Source of the DNA: Tricholoma matsutake
Taxonomy: Eukaryota > Basidiomycota > Agaricomycetes > Agaricales > Tricholomataceae
Direction of reading: 5' to 3'
NCBI GenBank assembly: GCA_026075535.2
Contig: AP026547.1
Coordinates: forward strand, 3,472,001 to 3,536,000
Length of the DNA: 64,000 nt
In this document: in pieces, positions 9,672 through 21,585 of the stretch
How positions within the stretch are numbered: the first letter of the stretch is position 1
How the letters are laid out: the number at the start of each line of letters is the position of its first letter
Notes under the pieces: model-generated
Database searches by the model: none
What the model saw: the letters and a program-made list of their open reading frames with translations, nothing else
Told to the model about the DNA's origin: nothing
Made by a program: the position numbers and the translations under genes

Positions 9672-11080
9672 CTATCCTGGGTCCCACGCAAGTGAGTTGA
9701 ACGATCCTAAAGCAGGATTGTTGTCCATAAATTCGTGGAAGCCTTCGACGGAGTCGGGGCTTGCACGAGTTTCTTTGCGATCCACTTTGGGGCAGACGCG
9801 CAGTAAGTGGTCTCGAGTTTGAATTTCGGGACCAAGACACCAACATTGGTATTCCCTGTCAAGGGATAGACGTTGACGATACTCCCCTATGGGAGCATGG
9901 CCAGTAATCATACAAGTCGAACGGGAAGTCAACATAGTGTTGTTTCCCATTACTTTCAGCCAAGGCCCACCTTTGTGGGTCGAGGGTAATACTGGTTTTC
10001 CACCAACCCCTTTGAGTTGGTAGAAGTGTCGTCCACGGTACGCAGGATCTGCGAACCGAGTGTGCCAATCCTTACAAATGGCCTTTTCGACCTGGTTTTT
10101 AAGGTAATCTAAAGACGTCCGCGGGTGTCTGCCCACAGAGATCTTGGTAGATGTAGCTACATCGTGAGCCATCTTGTGAACGTTCCACTCGAATTTCGAG
10201 GGAACATGCCAGAATGTTACATTCCTCTCCTCGTCCCCCGCTAGCCAGGGACGCAGGGAGCGACAAGCGTCCAGGGCAAAGATTTGCCCCGAGCGTGGTT
10301 TCGGATCTATTAGGGACTCTATGCCCATAGTAGAATCCGAGAATATCACCAACTTTTTGCATCCTCTGCTGCACGCAGCCGAGACACCCAGTTGGAGAGC
10401 AAAGAGTTCGACTTCCGGGGGAGTTCTCCTCCCAGAAGCGGAGACAACACGATCGATCTGTTCTCCCTGTCCGAAGACAAGAGCGCAGGCGACAGCCTGA
10501 AATTTAGCATCTGTGGGCACTGAGGCGTCCACTGCAACGACGAGAGTGTCGTCCTCCCCCAGGGCAGAAGCCCAGGCCTTGTCGAGGTCACTCCTGTAAG
10601 AATTCCTCGCTCCATCCTCCTTAGAGGTGAGGCGATGAGAAGAGAAGCGAGTGGGGAACAAATCCTTCACTCTGTTTCCAGGTGTGTTTTCTTCCCCAAA
10701 GGGGTCGAATTCATCGCCTGGCACGAGGGCCAAGGCTGCAGCCGAAGCGGCAGACGGCCCTTGCAAGGTGAGAGTGTCTAGCACGTTCCCTCCCCAGAGT
10801 CCTAGCTCATGAGAATGGGTAGTGCCGACATGATTAGGCCCTAAGATCGCTCTTAGGGGGTGCGAAGGGGCCAATAGGGGGGTCCTGAATACCCCCCTAT
10901 CGACTAAGCGACGCAGTAACAGCTGCATAGGCAGCAGTCCTGCGATACTTTCCAGGCCACTGATTGGGGTGGTCCTGAATGCACCGAGGATCCAGCGAGC
11001 AGCGATGGACTGCACCTGGGCCAGCGTTTTGATGACACCTTTGACGCGAGCGCCTTTGAAGTGCCAGAGTCTCAGTCCAT
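9672..11080 (-). CDS. LN2 ORF2, RT end, RNase H and C-terminal Cys/His region (segment 3)
   Basis: Last 469 codons of ORF2, ending at a TAG. The RNase H domain is complete by motif: VVAVDASVPTDAKFQAVACA (first Asp), PPEVELFALQLG (Glu), VIFSDSTMGIESL (second Asp) and NVHKMAHDVATST (last Asp). This activity removes RNA from the RNA-DNA hybrid. A C-terminal Cys/His segment follows (CWCLGPEIQTRDHLLRVCP), typical of Tad/jockey-type ORF2 ends. The frame is open upstream to the LN3 insertion point at 11080. Confidence 0.88.
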
Positions 11081-13671
11081 TTTTTTTTTTTTTTTTGGGT
11101 CAAAAATTTATAACGCGGCGCCCGATCGCAGTCCGCGGCAGAGACATACAAATGAAGTACACTACGCCCAGCCCAAGTCCTCCTCCTGCTGATCTTCGCA
11201 CCAACCACCTGGATAGCTGCAAAGGCCACTAAGGGGGCTCCCTTTATCGAGTAAACGGACTTGCCAGTGGTGGCATACCGACAACCCGAGCTTGACGATG
11301 TCGTGTTCCCCGAATCCCTACGGGTATGCATGCAAGATTTAGGGGAAACTGCCGCCCCGACGTGAGCCTCTCAGCTCGGAAAGGAGGGCGTACTCGGCAT
11401 CGAGGCCGTAACGCACAACCGACAGCGGATCTGGAAGCGCTCAGGCGCCTCCCCGAACCGGTAACTAGTTTCGTGTCCCCCCTCCCTGACAGTCGCTCCT
11501 GAACACGGGTGGGCCCCCTTTATGAGGGTTAACGGACTCGTCTGGTGCCCTACGGCCACCCCGACATACCGATAACACTAGCTAGAACCGGACGGGGGTC
11601 ATACGCCCTGCGCGCACAACCTATCCTGGATCCCACGCAAGCGAGTTGAACGATCCTAGTGCAGGATTGTTGTCCATGAATTCGTTGAAGCCTTCGACAG
11701 TGTCTGGGCTTGCACGAGTATCTTTGCGAACCACCTTAGGGCAGACGCGTAGCAAATGGTCCCGAGTCTGTATGTCCGGACCAAGGCACCAGCATTGGTA
11801 CTCCCTGTCAAGGGATAGACGTTGGCGGTACTCCCCTATGGGAGCATGGCCAGTGATCATGCGAGTCGAACGTGAAGTCAACGTGGTGTTGCTTCCCATA
11901 ACTTTCAGCCAGGGCCCACCTTTGTGAGTCGAGGGTAATGCAGGTTTTCCACCTACTCCCTTGAGTTGGTAGAAGTGTCGTCCCCGGTACGCATGATCTG
12001 CGAATCGGGTGTGCCAGTCCTTGCAAACGGCCTTTTCGACCTGGTTTTTAAGGTAGTCTAAAGACGTCCGCGGGTGTCTGCCCACGGAGATCCTGGTAGA
12101 TGTAGCTACATCATGAGCCATCTTGTGAATGTTCCACTCGAATTTCGAGGGGACGTGCCAGAATGTGACTTCTCTCTCCTCGTCTCCAGTTAGCCAGGGA
12201 CGAAGAGAGCGACAGGCGTCCAGAGCAAACACTTGCTCAGAGCGTGGCCTAGGATCAATTAGGGACTCAATGCCCGTAGTAGAATCCGAGAATATCACCA
12301 ACTTTTTGCATCCTCTGCTGCACGCAGCGGATACTCCCAGTTGGAGAGCAAAGAGTTCGACTTCTGGGGGGGTTCTCCTCCCAGAAGCAGATACAACGCG
12401 ATCGACCTGTTCCCCCTGTCCGAAGACAAGAGCACAGGCGACAGCCTGAAATTTAGCATCTGTGGGCACTGAGGCGTCCACTGCAATGACGAGAGTGTCG
12501 TCCTCGACCAGGGCAGTAGCCCAGGCCTTGTCGAGGTCACTCTTGTAAGAATTCCTCGCTCCATCCTCCTTAGAGGTGAGGCGGTGAGAGGAGAAGCGAG
12601 TGGGGAATAAGTCCTTCACTCTGTTTCCAGGTGTGTTTTCTTCCCCGAAGGGGTCAAATTCATCGCCTGGTACGAGGGCCAGAGCTGCGGCCGAGGCGAC
12701 AGATGGGCCTTGTAGGTTAAGTGTGTCAAGCACGTTCCCTCCCCAGAGACCTAGCTCATGAGAGTGGGTGGTGCCGACGTGATTGGGCCCTAAGATCGCT
12801 CGTAGGGGGTGTGATGGGGCCAATAGGGGGGTTCTGAACACCCCTCTATCGACTAGACGATGCAGTAACAGCTGCATGGGCAACAGTCCTGCGATACTCT
12901 CCAACCCACCAATGGGGGTGGTACGGAACGCACCAAGGATCCAGCGAGCAGTGATGGACTGCACCTGGGCCAATGTTTTGATGACACCCTTGACGCGAGC
13001 GCCTTTGAAGTGCCAGAGTCTCAGTCCGTATGTCATGATAGGCACAACACACGAGCGGTACAAGAGGCACTTCTGCATGGGGGTTAGCCCTCTGACAGAA
13101 TTGCCGAGCATTCCCATCGCCCTTGCGGTAGTAAGGGCTTTGGTGGAGTAGAATCGTGTGTGCTCCTTGAAGGAGAGTTTGCGATTGAAAAAGAAGCCAA
13201 GGTACCTCCAGGTAACCTTGGGCTTGAGAGGGGTATTGCCCGTATAGGGGGCAAATCCAAGATCGATGGGTAGGGGAGTGAACCTCCTCGCCCTCGAGAA
13301 GTGAAATATTTCAGACTTGTCGTGTTCTAGGACAAGTCCGAGGGAAGTGAATGCCTGGAAGATCCAGCCATAAGCTTTTTTAAGAAGGGGGAGATTATCC
13401 TCCAACTGTGGGGAGCGGGTGATGAGGGTACCATCGTCCACATAGGACATGAGGTCGACATCTCTGCCGACTTCGCTTCTTCTGAAGAGCTTCATGATGG
13501 GCGTTAAGTATAACGCCGACAGGACAGGGGACAAAGCAGAGCCTTGACCCACTCCCACATCGGCTGCAAAGGAGCCAGATGAGAAAGCATTCCATTTGTA
13601 GGTCGTCTTGCGACCGACAAGATATGAACGGAAGAAATTTACTACTTGCGCAGGAAACCCCGACCGAGAGA
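11081..13671 (-). mobile_element. LN3: 5'-truncated LINE inserted in LN2
   Basis: Same orientation as its host LN2. The poly(A) complement is at 11081-11096 and the TSD is GAGTCTCAGTCCAT (11067-11080 and 13672-13685). It is about 2.6 kb and 5' truncated inside RT, the usual outcome of incomplete target-primed reverse transcription. It carries a full 3' UTR with the CGCGG/CCGCG stem and the tail TTATAAATTTTTGACCC. Confidence 0.9.
11621..13671 (-). pseudogene. LN3 ORF2 C-terminal 683 codons (RT palm to RNase H)
   Basis: Open from the truncation point (residue about 607 of the 1289-residue ORF2) to the TAG. It carries RT motif B (GVGQGSALSPVLSALYL), the catalytic YVDDGTLI motif, the RT thumb, RNase H with all four acidic residues, and the C-terminal Cys/His segment. 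It lacks the endonuclease and RT motif A, so it cannot work alone. The frame also reads through into LN2 at the junction (MCRTHYDIWTETL), an accident of the insertion. Confidence 0.85.
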
Positions 13672-13685
13672 GAGTCTCAGTCCAT

Positions 13686-14914
13686 ATGTCATAATGGGTA
13701 CGACACACGAACGGTAAAGGAGGCGTTTCTGCATGGGGGTTAACCCTCTCACAGAGTTGCCGAGCATACCCATCGCCCTAGCAGTGGTGAGGGCTTTGGT
13801 GGAATAGAATCGCGTATGCTCCTTGAAGGAGAGTTTGCGATCGAAGAAAAATCCAAGGTACCTCCAGGTAACCTTGGGCTTGAGAGGGGTGTTGCCCGTA
13901 TAGGGGGCAAAGCCAAGATCGATAGGCAAGGGGGTGAACCTCCTCGCCCGTGAAAAGTGAAATATTTCGGACTTGTCATGTTCGAGGACAAGTCCGAGGG
14001 AGGTGAATGCCTGGAAAATCCAGCCGTATGCTTTTTTGAGCAGGGGGAGGTTGTCCTCTAGCTGTGGGGAGCGGGCGATGAGGGTGCCATCGTCCACATA
14101 CGACATGAGATCGACATCTCTGCCGATTTCGCTCCTTCTGAAGAGCTTCATAATGGGCGTTAAGTACAACGCCGATAAGACAGGGGACAAAGCAGAGCCT
14201 TGTCCCACTCCCACATCAGCTGCAAAGGAGCCAGATGAGAAAGCGTTCCATTTGTAGGTCGTTTTGCGACCGACAAGATATGAACAGAAGAAGTTCACTA
14301 CTTGTGCAGGGAACCCCGACCGAGAGATGATCTCCAACAGAACTTGGTGGTTCAAGGAGGGGAAGAATTGAGCGATGTCGAAAGCGACAACGCTCGTTTT
14401 GAGCCCCTTGGCCCATCCTGCCCTGACAAGATGAGTTAGGTAGATTCCTGCGTCCTCAGTGGACCGCTGGGCGACGCCTCCGAACTGATTCTGCTCGAAG
14501 GCTTCGTGTGCAACGCCGTCGAATTGAAGTCGTCTGGACAACATTTTTTCGACTAATTTGCCCAGAGTGTTCAGAAGTACAATGGGTCTGAACGACTTAG
14601 GGGTGGAGTAGTTAGGCTTCCCTGGTTTCGGGATGATAACCGACAGGGACTCCTTAAAGTGATCTGGCCAGTGGCCAGCAGTGATGCACGCCTCGGCAAT
14701 GCGGGTGATAAGCCCTGCCACTTCCGGGTTGCTACACCAGTGTTTGAGGTGCGACCACGTAACATGGTCGGGCCCTGGAGCGGAACGGGAAGAACACGCA
14801 TTTAGCGCTTCTTTCATTTCCGTGACGGAAAACGGGATCCAGGCCCTTTCAGGCACCGGATCAAGTTCATCAAGAATGCTCAGATCGACAACTCGATCTG
14901 AGGCAGCATTATAG
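13686..14914 (-). CDS. LN2 ORF2, RT core (segment 2)
   Basis: Middle of LN2 ORF2, residues about 411-820, open throughout. It holds the RT fingers (SLSVIIPKPGKPNYSTPKSF), motif A (VVAFDIAQFFPSLNHQ), motif B (GVGQGSALSPV), the catalytic motif C YVDDGTLI, and the thumb to LYRSCVVPIMTYGLR. It joins in frame to 30055-31286 upstream and 9672-11080 downstream once LN4 and LN3 are removed. Confidence 0.88.
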
Positions 14915-15042
14915 CATCGCTTCTTGACTTGTTACCGCGACGTGCACAGCCACCGAAATTTTCGTCGACACCGTTTTCACTCTCTGTAGCTCAATCCGTC
15001 TACGATCCCAGCGATCCGGTCTATATAGCGTCTTACCAGCGC

Positions 15043-16965
15043 ATGTCTGATTCTTTATCGAGAATAAGGGGGAGATCGGGCGAAGCGATGGACGAGGGGA
15101 ACCCTTCCAGAGCCGGTACGCCCAGAACTCCTGGCGACGATCCCATTGACTCTCTGCGGCCCTCTGGGGGCCGCAGATCCTCACAGATAGCACCTTCCGT
15201 GGGCCCTCACCGGTCCCAAAGAAGTTCTCCAACTCCCTCCCCCTATGGAGCGGGAACGATCACACCTCGCGCACAGCGATTCAGCGTGCCGACATTATCT
15301 CCCAGGAGGGCCACAGCGTCCCCTGCACCTCCTACCACGCCTTCCACTCCTGCCTCTAGGTGGGGGGACGAAGCCATGACACCCAACCCCGAACTCGTGA
15401 TCCAAGACACGGTGATGGCGAGCGATGCGGACGACGACTGGGCCGGTCCAGTCACCTTCGCCCACGACCTCGGGGAATACGCTCAGGGATTCATTACTGT
15501 TCTAAACAGGACTGGAGCCTGACAACCTACTGCTGAACAACGGCAGGAAATTGCAGAACAACTGGGGGCGGTGCTGTATGCAGCGACCACAGTTGGCTTT
15601 CATCGCGACTCGGGGAATACAACCCTCTGAAGAGCCATTGACCGGGCTGGTAATGCAGGCAAACGTCCTGCGACTACTGACCCCAACGACGTCCCAAGGA
15701 CGGAGCACCTAGAGGGATGGGATGGGCCACGCCCCCCCCCTCACAAATCTGCGAGGACACGAGGCCCGAGAGGGGCTCGACCTCTTCCTAAACCCCCAGC
15801 AGGGGGCACTTCTTCGTCATGGGGCAGAGGACCTCCTCCCCCCGTGAACATGTCGACCAAGCCTTCGGGCAAGGGGACATTTGCTCAGGTCGCTCGCTTC
15901 CCTGGGGGGCGAGCACCTAATACATCCATGGACGGCCTTGTGCGACTAGCCAAGGCCTTCCCTGAGCTTCCAACCGACAAGCTTGCTGACATCCAGCAGC
16001 ACGTCGGCCCATCCAGGCCCAAGGCTGCAAAGCCTTCGCCCACCGTCCATGGACCGTCGCGCAGACAGGTTCTGGTTCACGTCCGAGCCCCCCTCGAGGA
16101 GGGGACGAACCCTGCTGATTTTCTGGACCATGTCCGGACGACCTTAGGCCTGCACCACTCTAAGTTAGTGGCACAGTCTGCTACCATGCATGCTGGGAAT
16201 CTCTCGGTGTCCACTGACGTAGTGGCCTCAGACGAGGACCTACGATGCTTCAAGGAGGCGGCCCACAAGGCCTTCCCCTATGCGCTCCAAATCGATGCAG
16301 CGTTACCGACGTCCACGTCCTACCTCAAGTTGGTAGACGTGCCCTACATTGCAAACGACAAGGCGATTACGCTGGACGTCGTCATAGCACACCTGGGGAA
16401 GTCAGGCATATCTGACCTCACCGTCCTGCAGGTCCCCCCACGGGTTGTCCGTGATTCGAGAATGTCGGACACGTGCACCGTATACCTCAACGTTGCTGAC
16501 TCGGTCAGCGGCGCACGAGCGAAAGCTCTTATCGGGCGTGGCGTCCAATTCGGACGCTATGTCGCCTACGTTAGGGCAGCCAGGGCAAACCCTGGGCTCC
16601 CGCTATGCCAACGATGCTGGAAGTGGGGCCACCCCACCCCAGCATGCAGAGCTCCACAATCGAAGTGTCCGATATGTGCAGGCCCACACCGCAAGGAACA
16701 CCATCGTGCCCTAGCGGGGTGCTGTAAGGGAAACGCCAAGGCGAACCCTCCCATCCCAGCCACCCCAGAAGGGGCAGCCTGTCCTCACCCGGCTAGGTGC
16801 ATAAACTGCCGGAAAAACCACGCATTGGATGACCGTCGATGCAACTTTTGGCGGCATCGCTTTGACCGTGAGTGGATCAAAGCTCGCTATGACGAGGTGA
16901 GTACGAGACGCAACTCTCGCTCCCCTCCTTCTTACCATCCCGCAGGACGCGGTGGCCGAACGTAA
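15043..16965 (+). pseudogene. LN4 ORF1, gag-like protein with three zinc knuckles
   Basis: The most complete ORF1 in the window: 641 codons in one frame, broken only by TGA at 15520-15522 and 15628-15630 (Arg codons in LN9). The N-terminus is Ser/Arg/Pro-rich (MSDSLSRIRGRSGEAMDEG). The middle has a conserved globular segment (ADFLDHVRTTLGLHHSKLVA to VYLNVADSVSGARAKALIGRG). The C-terminus has three Cys/His knuckles: CQRCWKWGHPTPAC, CPICAGPHRKEHH and CINCRKNHALDDRRC. The start is the ATG shared with LN9; two upstream ATG-less codons read open but are not conserved. It would bind element RNA. TAA is followed at once by ATG of ORF2. Confidence 0.88.
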
Positions 16966-18029
16966 ATGAGGGATAGACTTAGATCTACACCGCAGTTACG
17001 AATATTTAGTCAAAATGTTAACCGCAATTGGGGGTACATGGACTCGTTACTGGCTGATTTCGTAGATGATTACGATTTGCTTTTCATCCAAGAGCCGCCC
17101 TGGCGCTTAATAAGACACGCCCCTTCTGTCCACAACAGGGAAGGGGAGGAAGTTATAGGCGCACCAATGAGCCCAAATTGGGGAACGTTAGTGCGCCCCT
17201 CGGGTATCGATTCCCCTCCACGCGTTGCTGTTTACTTTGCAAACAGCATCGCTAACTTGCGACCAGGCCTCAGACGAGATCTGATCGACAATCGTGATAT
17301 TCTCCTTTTCTTGCTGGGAATAGGAGAGGATGTCATATTACTCGCTAACGTCTACTCAGACAGCCAACACTCCGCCATTACGCTCCTTTTTGAGAACGTC
17401 ATGACGATCCCTCGCCTACACTTCATGTGTGGCGACTTCAACGTGAGGCACGCGTCCTGGGACCCCCAGGGGCCTGACCACTCTATTCACGCTGACCACT
17501 TAGTGGAAACGGCTACGGCATTAGGCCTGACTAGAGCTCTACCAGTAGCGGAGGGCCCTACCCACTTCCCCCCACAACAGGGCCTTCACCCCACGGTGAT
17601 CGACCTGATGTTCGTACCTACAGATCTTAGATTTGTACTGTACTGCGAGATTGTACCTGAAGCCAGGGGAACGTCTGACCACGCCCCCCTGACGTTAGTG
17701 CTGCCTGGCCCGGGATCTCTGGTTCCGGTTACCAAGTGGTCCATCAAAAAAGGATCCGAGGAGGAGGCATCGTATCGAGATGCCGTCTCCTCCGCTTTAA
17801 CTCCGTGGCTAAATTGGCACGGAAATACCTCGGCAGAGATCGATGAAGTCGTCTCGGCGATATCAATGATTTTAAACAAGGCATGGGAAAACCATGCCAA
17901 GGAATCTCGCCTCGGCAAGTCGTCCAAAGGCTGGTGGACAGACGAATGCAGCGGTGCCCTCGACGTGTACAGAGCCTCTCGTGACGAAGAGGACTGGAAG
18001 CTCTATAGGAAAGTCATGCGACACGCGAA
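16966..18029 (+). CDS. LN4 ORF2, endonuclease domain (segment 1)
   Basis: Residues 1-355 of ORF2. The endonuclease motifs are SQNVNRN (15-21), FIQEPPW (40-46, Glu), GDFNVRHASWD (156-166, Asp/Asn) and GTSDHAPL (235-242, Asp/His), matching the exonuclease-endonuclease-phosphatase fold of LINE endonucleases. A linker rich in charged residues follows. The ATG directly abuts the ORF1 TAA (TAAATG), which points to termination-reinitiation. BE4 interrupts at 18029; the codon resumes at 22560. Confidence 0.9.
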
Positions 18030-18809
18030 CGACGCTCCTTGACTTGTTACAACCACCATAAATAGTGGTAAACACCTCTGCTCAACGTTGCACGCGACGT
18101 CGACACTTCAATTTTGGTCCGATTTTCGATCGGATTTCGCCATCACGAATGCTCTCGGCGTCTCCAGGCCTGCCCTGATTTGCTAAGAGATCCGTCCATC
18201 CGATCTCTGTGGATGCCCCGGCCACTGTTTTTGACAGTGTCTGCTATTCGTCTCGTTCTCCTGGGCTTCGAGGATCCTGGTTAGGTGAGTGTTGGCAATG
18301 AAAGAGTAGTCTGGGCCCCTATGGGGGCTTAGAGTGGGTGTGGGATGCCTACTTCAACGCTCGCCCAAGTCGTCGCATTCGTTTAGCTGGGGGAGGTCTG
18401 GTTCAGGAGGAGGGACATTTTCACTGGATTGTGGGTCGTCTGGGAAGCTTCCTACCTCCATGCTGCGTGAGTTTCTACATCTAGAGACCTGCTACACTGA
18501 CTACCCATTGGAATACACCATCATTAAAAGGGGCCGGGCGATGGTGCCCCCTGGTGGCTAGGTCAACGCTCTGGTGGCCGCTACTTACCACCAACTCTTT
18601 ACCTCCGGCACTCACACCCTTGAGGTGTTTGGAACTGGGTTCAATCGTTCCTCCCAATCGGCAGCAGGATTTGCGGCCTGCCTGCCCCCTCGGAGCGTCT
18701 GGAGGCTGTGTCGGGTGGACCCGGAATTGAGATAAGGGACCGTCTGTTATCATTATCACGCTACGTATCTTGACTTCTACCGTCATCTACTTGTGCTAAA
18801 TCATCCTCA

Positions 18810-19334
18810 ATGCCCTCTGCAAACCGTAGAGTGCGAACTCGACACCAGGCGGCTCATGGCGACCCCCTCCTATACACAAACGCCAACTTCGCAGACTTTG
18901 ACGACAACTACCTCCCAGAGTTCGGACACGTCTCCCTGAGCGGATGGGACTCTGATGTGGCTAACCAGTTCCACAATCTTTGGGCAGAGGATGACTCCTC
19001 CGACCTGCCAGACGACGATGACGGCTCTGCCACCGGCGGAGACGTCGAATTCATTCCAGGTCTCACCGAGCTAGCCTCGCAGGAGACGATAAACCGCTTC
19101 TTGGCATCACAAGTGATAGCCGATGAGGTGCATGATCTGGCTCTCGAGCTTGGGCTCGAGGCCAACAACAATCAAGAGCTCGGCATCGCCGAGCTCCTCT
19201 ATCCGGAGGGGCAGCAGGAGCAATCTGCGCTGCCCCTCCCTACATCACCGGGTTCATCCGCCATCCCAGAGTTGGTGGAGGATGAGCCTCCGTTGTCGAG
19301 AGATGAGAGGGTGGACATAACATCCACCTCTCAT
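18810..19334 (+). pseudogene. BE4 ORF type 2, N-terminal part
   Basis: First 175 codons of the type-2 B-element ORF, from ATG 18810: a basic start (MPSANRRVRTRHQ), an aromatic/acidic segment (FADFDDNYLPEFGHVSLSG), an acidic run (DLPDDDDGS), ELASQETINRF, ELGIAELLYPEG and IPELVEDEPPLSRDERV. BE5 cuts it at TCCACCTCTCAT. The ORF continues in frame at 21586-21912; without the insertion it would be a complete protein of about 279 residues. Confidence 0.78.
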
Positions 19335-21585
19335 TTTTTTTTTTTTTTTTTGGGTCAAAAATTTATAACGCGGGGCTTGAACGCAGTCCGCGGAGCGGGG
19401 TACAAACTTGGGTACTACTCTATCTACGCGTTCCCCTCGCCCATCTCCCACCCAGGTCCCCGTTTTAGCCACTTTAGGCGGGCAGTGCCACAGACGTTGG
19501 CCTCTCAGCCAGGAAAGGCAATAATCCGGAGGGGGAGCCCCCCCTCCCGAAGCTAGCCATTAGGTCGTCAGCTAGTGCGGAACGGTCCCCCAGCCACATA
19601 TCCAACCAAGGTCAGATCAGGCGCGGCCGTGTTAATTCACTGTAAATCCCCCCTTGCGGGAGGAATAACCGTCCGCATGTTCCCAGCCAACGAGGGTTGA
19701 CCACCCCAGGCGAATGAGGTGGACCATCACTGTGCCTGCGCACAAGTGACGAAAATGAGGTAGCTGGTTATTCACCTGGTTACTCACCGGAACTACCGTA
19801 GGCAGGGGGCCAAGGCCCCCCTCGAGCAAGTGCCAACACACGCATGCGCTCGATGACAACGTCCCCCCCACAGCGGGGAGAAGGTGTAGGGTAACGGCCA
19901 AGCGTCATTGTCCCGATAAAGGCCACCACTCCTGTGGTGGGCGTATATGTGGAGGGGTGGTTCCCCTTTTTTAATAGCGACGCTGCTGTGCTCGAGGACC
20001 TCGAGGACGACGGCGACGTGCTGGGGACGAGGGTTCCCCAGATTGAGGCTCTGATTGAGCTGCTAGCATCGCCGCATAGGAAGCTCAAAAGGCTGCCGGT
20101 GACGTGAGATCAAGAGGTGACGCAGCAGCTGCTAGTTCTGCCGACATCATCTCAGACAATCGCCATGTGGCTGTGAATAGTTCCCAAGCCATCTGACGCC
20201 AAACGTTCCTCTCCGTAAGAGGGACGGCAGACACTTGGACGGTACCGACGAAAATCGTCATTGCCTCCAGTAGATGTAGAAAGCCATGAGAGGTGGCTGT
20301 TAATTCCGCCCTCTCATCTCTCGACAACGGAGGCTCATCCTCCACCAACTCTGGGATGGCGGATGAACCCGGTGAAGTGGGGAGGGGCGGCACAGATTGC
20401 TCCTGCTGCCCCTCTGGATAAAGGAGCTCGGCGATGCCGAGCTCCCGATTGTTGTTGGCCTCGAGCCCAAGCTCGAGAGCCAGATTACTCGTATCGTTGG
20501 CCACCTGCTGTGACCACAAGACGCGGTTTATAGTCTCCTGCGAGGCTAGCTCGGTGAGACCTGGGATGAATTCGACGTCTCCGCCGATGGCAGAGTCATC
20601 AACTTCTGATAGGTCGGAGGAGTCGTCCTCCGACCATAGATTGTGGAGCTGGTTGTCCACATCGGAGTCCCATCCACCCAAAGAGATGTGACCGAACTCC
20701 GGAAGATAGTCGTCGTCGAAGTCTGCGACGTCGAAATTGGAGTGTAAGAGGGGGTCGCTGTGCGCCACCCGGTGTCGAATTCGCGCTCTACGGTTTGCAG
20801 AGGGCATTGAGGATGATTTAGCAGAGTAGATGACGGTAGAAGTCAAGATACGTAGCGTGATAACGATAACAGACGGTCCCTTATCTCAATTCCGGATCCA
20901 CCCGATATAGCCTCCAATCGCTCCGAGGGGACAGACAAGCCGCACATCCTGCTGTCGAGTGGGAGAAGATCGAACCCGGGTCATACCACCCCAAAGGAGT
21001 GAGCACCGGAGGTGAGAAGTTGGTGGTGAATAGCGGCCACCAGAGCGTCGACCTAGCCATCAGGGGGCACCATCACCCGGCCCCTTTTAACGATGGTGTA
21101 TTCCAATGGGTAGTCAGTGTAGCATGTCTCTAGTAGTAGAAACTCACAAAGCATGGAGGCTGGAAGCCCAACAGGCGACCAGCAGTCCAGTGAGAGTGTC
21201 CCTCCTCCTAAGCCAGACCTCCCCCAACTAAGCGAATGCGATGACATGGGCGAGCGTTGAAGTAGGCATCCCACACCCACTCTAAGACCCCAAAGGATCC
21301 CAGACTACTCTTTCATTGACAGCACTCACCTAGCCAGGATCCTCGAAGCCCAGGAGACCGAGACAGATAGCAGACACTGTCAGAAACAGTGCCCGAGGCA
21401 TCCACAGAGATCAGATGGACGGATCCCTTAGCAAATCAGGCTACGCCTGGAGACGCCGAGAGCGTTCGTGATGGTGAAATCCGATCGAAAATCGGACGAG
21501 AATTGCAGTGTCGACGTCGCGTGCAACGTTGAGCAGAGGTGTTTACCACTATTTATGGTGGTTGTAACAAGTCAAGGAGTGCACG
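19335..21585 (-). mobile_element. BE5: B-element (ORF type 2) inserted in BE4
   Basis: Minus-strand copy; poly(A) complement at 19335-19351, 5' end near 21582. The TSD core TCCACCTCTCAT occurs at 19323-19334 and 21586-21597, with one mismatch just outside it (ACA versus ACG). It has a type-2 ORF but a type-Y leader (GACCCGGGTTCGATCTTCTC read on the minus strand), unlike the other type-2 copies. This combination is one of the four used to infer recombination. Confidence 0.88.
19971..20846 (-). pseudogene. BE5 ORF type 2 with one nonsense codon
   Basis: Starts at ATG 20846 (MPSANRRARIRHRVAHSDP, preceded in frame by open codons of the leader) on the minus strand. It reads through the acidic, ELGIAELLYPE and helical blocks to LDLTSPAAF, then TGA (20085-20087) where other copies have Arg. 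Beyond it the frame stays open for 38 more codons to the usual end (TAA at 19971-19973), including the Arg-rich tail. It diverges from BE4 in the N-terminus (DVADFDDDYLPEFGHISLGG), so it is a separate type-2 lineage. Confidence 0.75.

Noticed and set aside
18334..18561. Conserved 75-codon frame in the B-element leader (also at 6255, 43834, 49812, 52082)
   Set aside because: It opens with GTG, not ATG, and type-1 copies such as BE2 have an in-frame stop. Conservation follows from the leader being conserved as DNA/RNA.
18555..18650. A-box/B-box-like words (TGGCTAGGTC, GGGTTCAAT) suggesting a pol III SINE promoter
   Set aside because: They lie 500-600 bp inside the element, so they could not start a full-length transcript, and the element carries a protein ORF.
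18810..19556. Long frames that run through Phe or Lys tracts across element junctions
   Set aside because: They are fusions across a poly(A)/poly(T) insertion junction and not genes; the TSDs show the break points.
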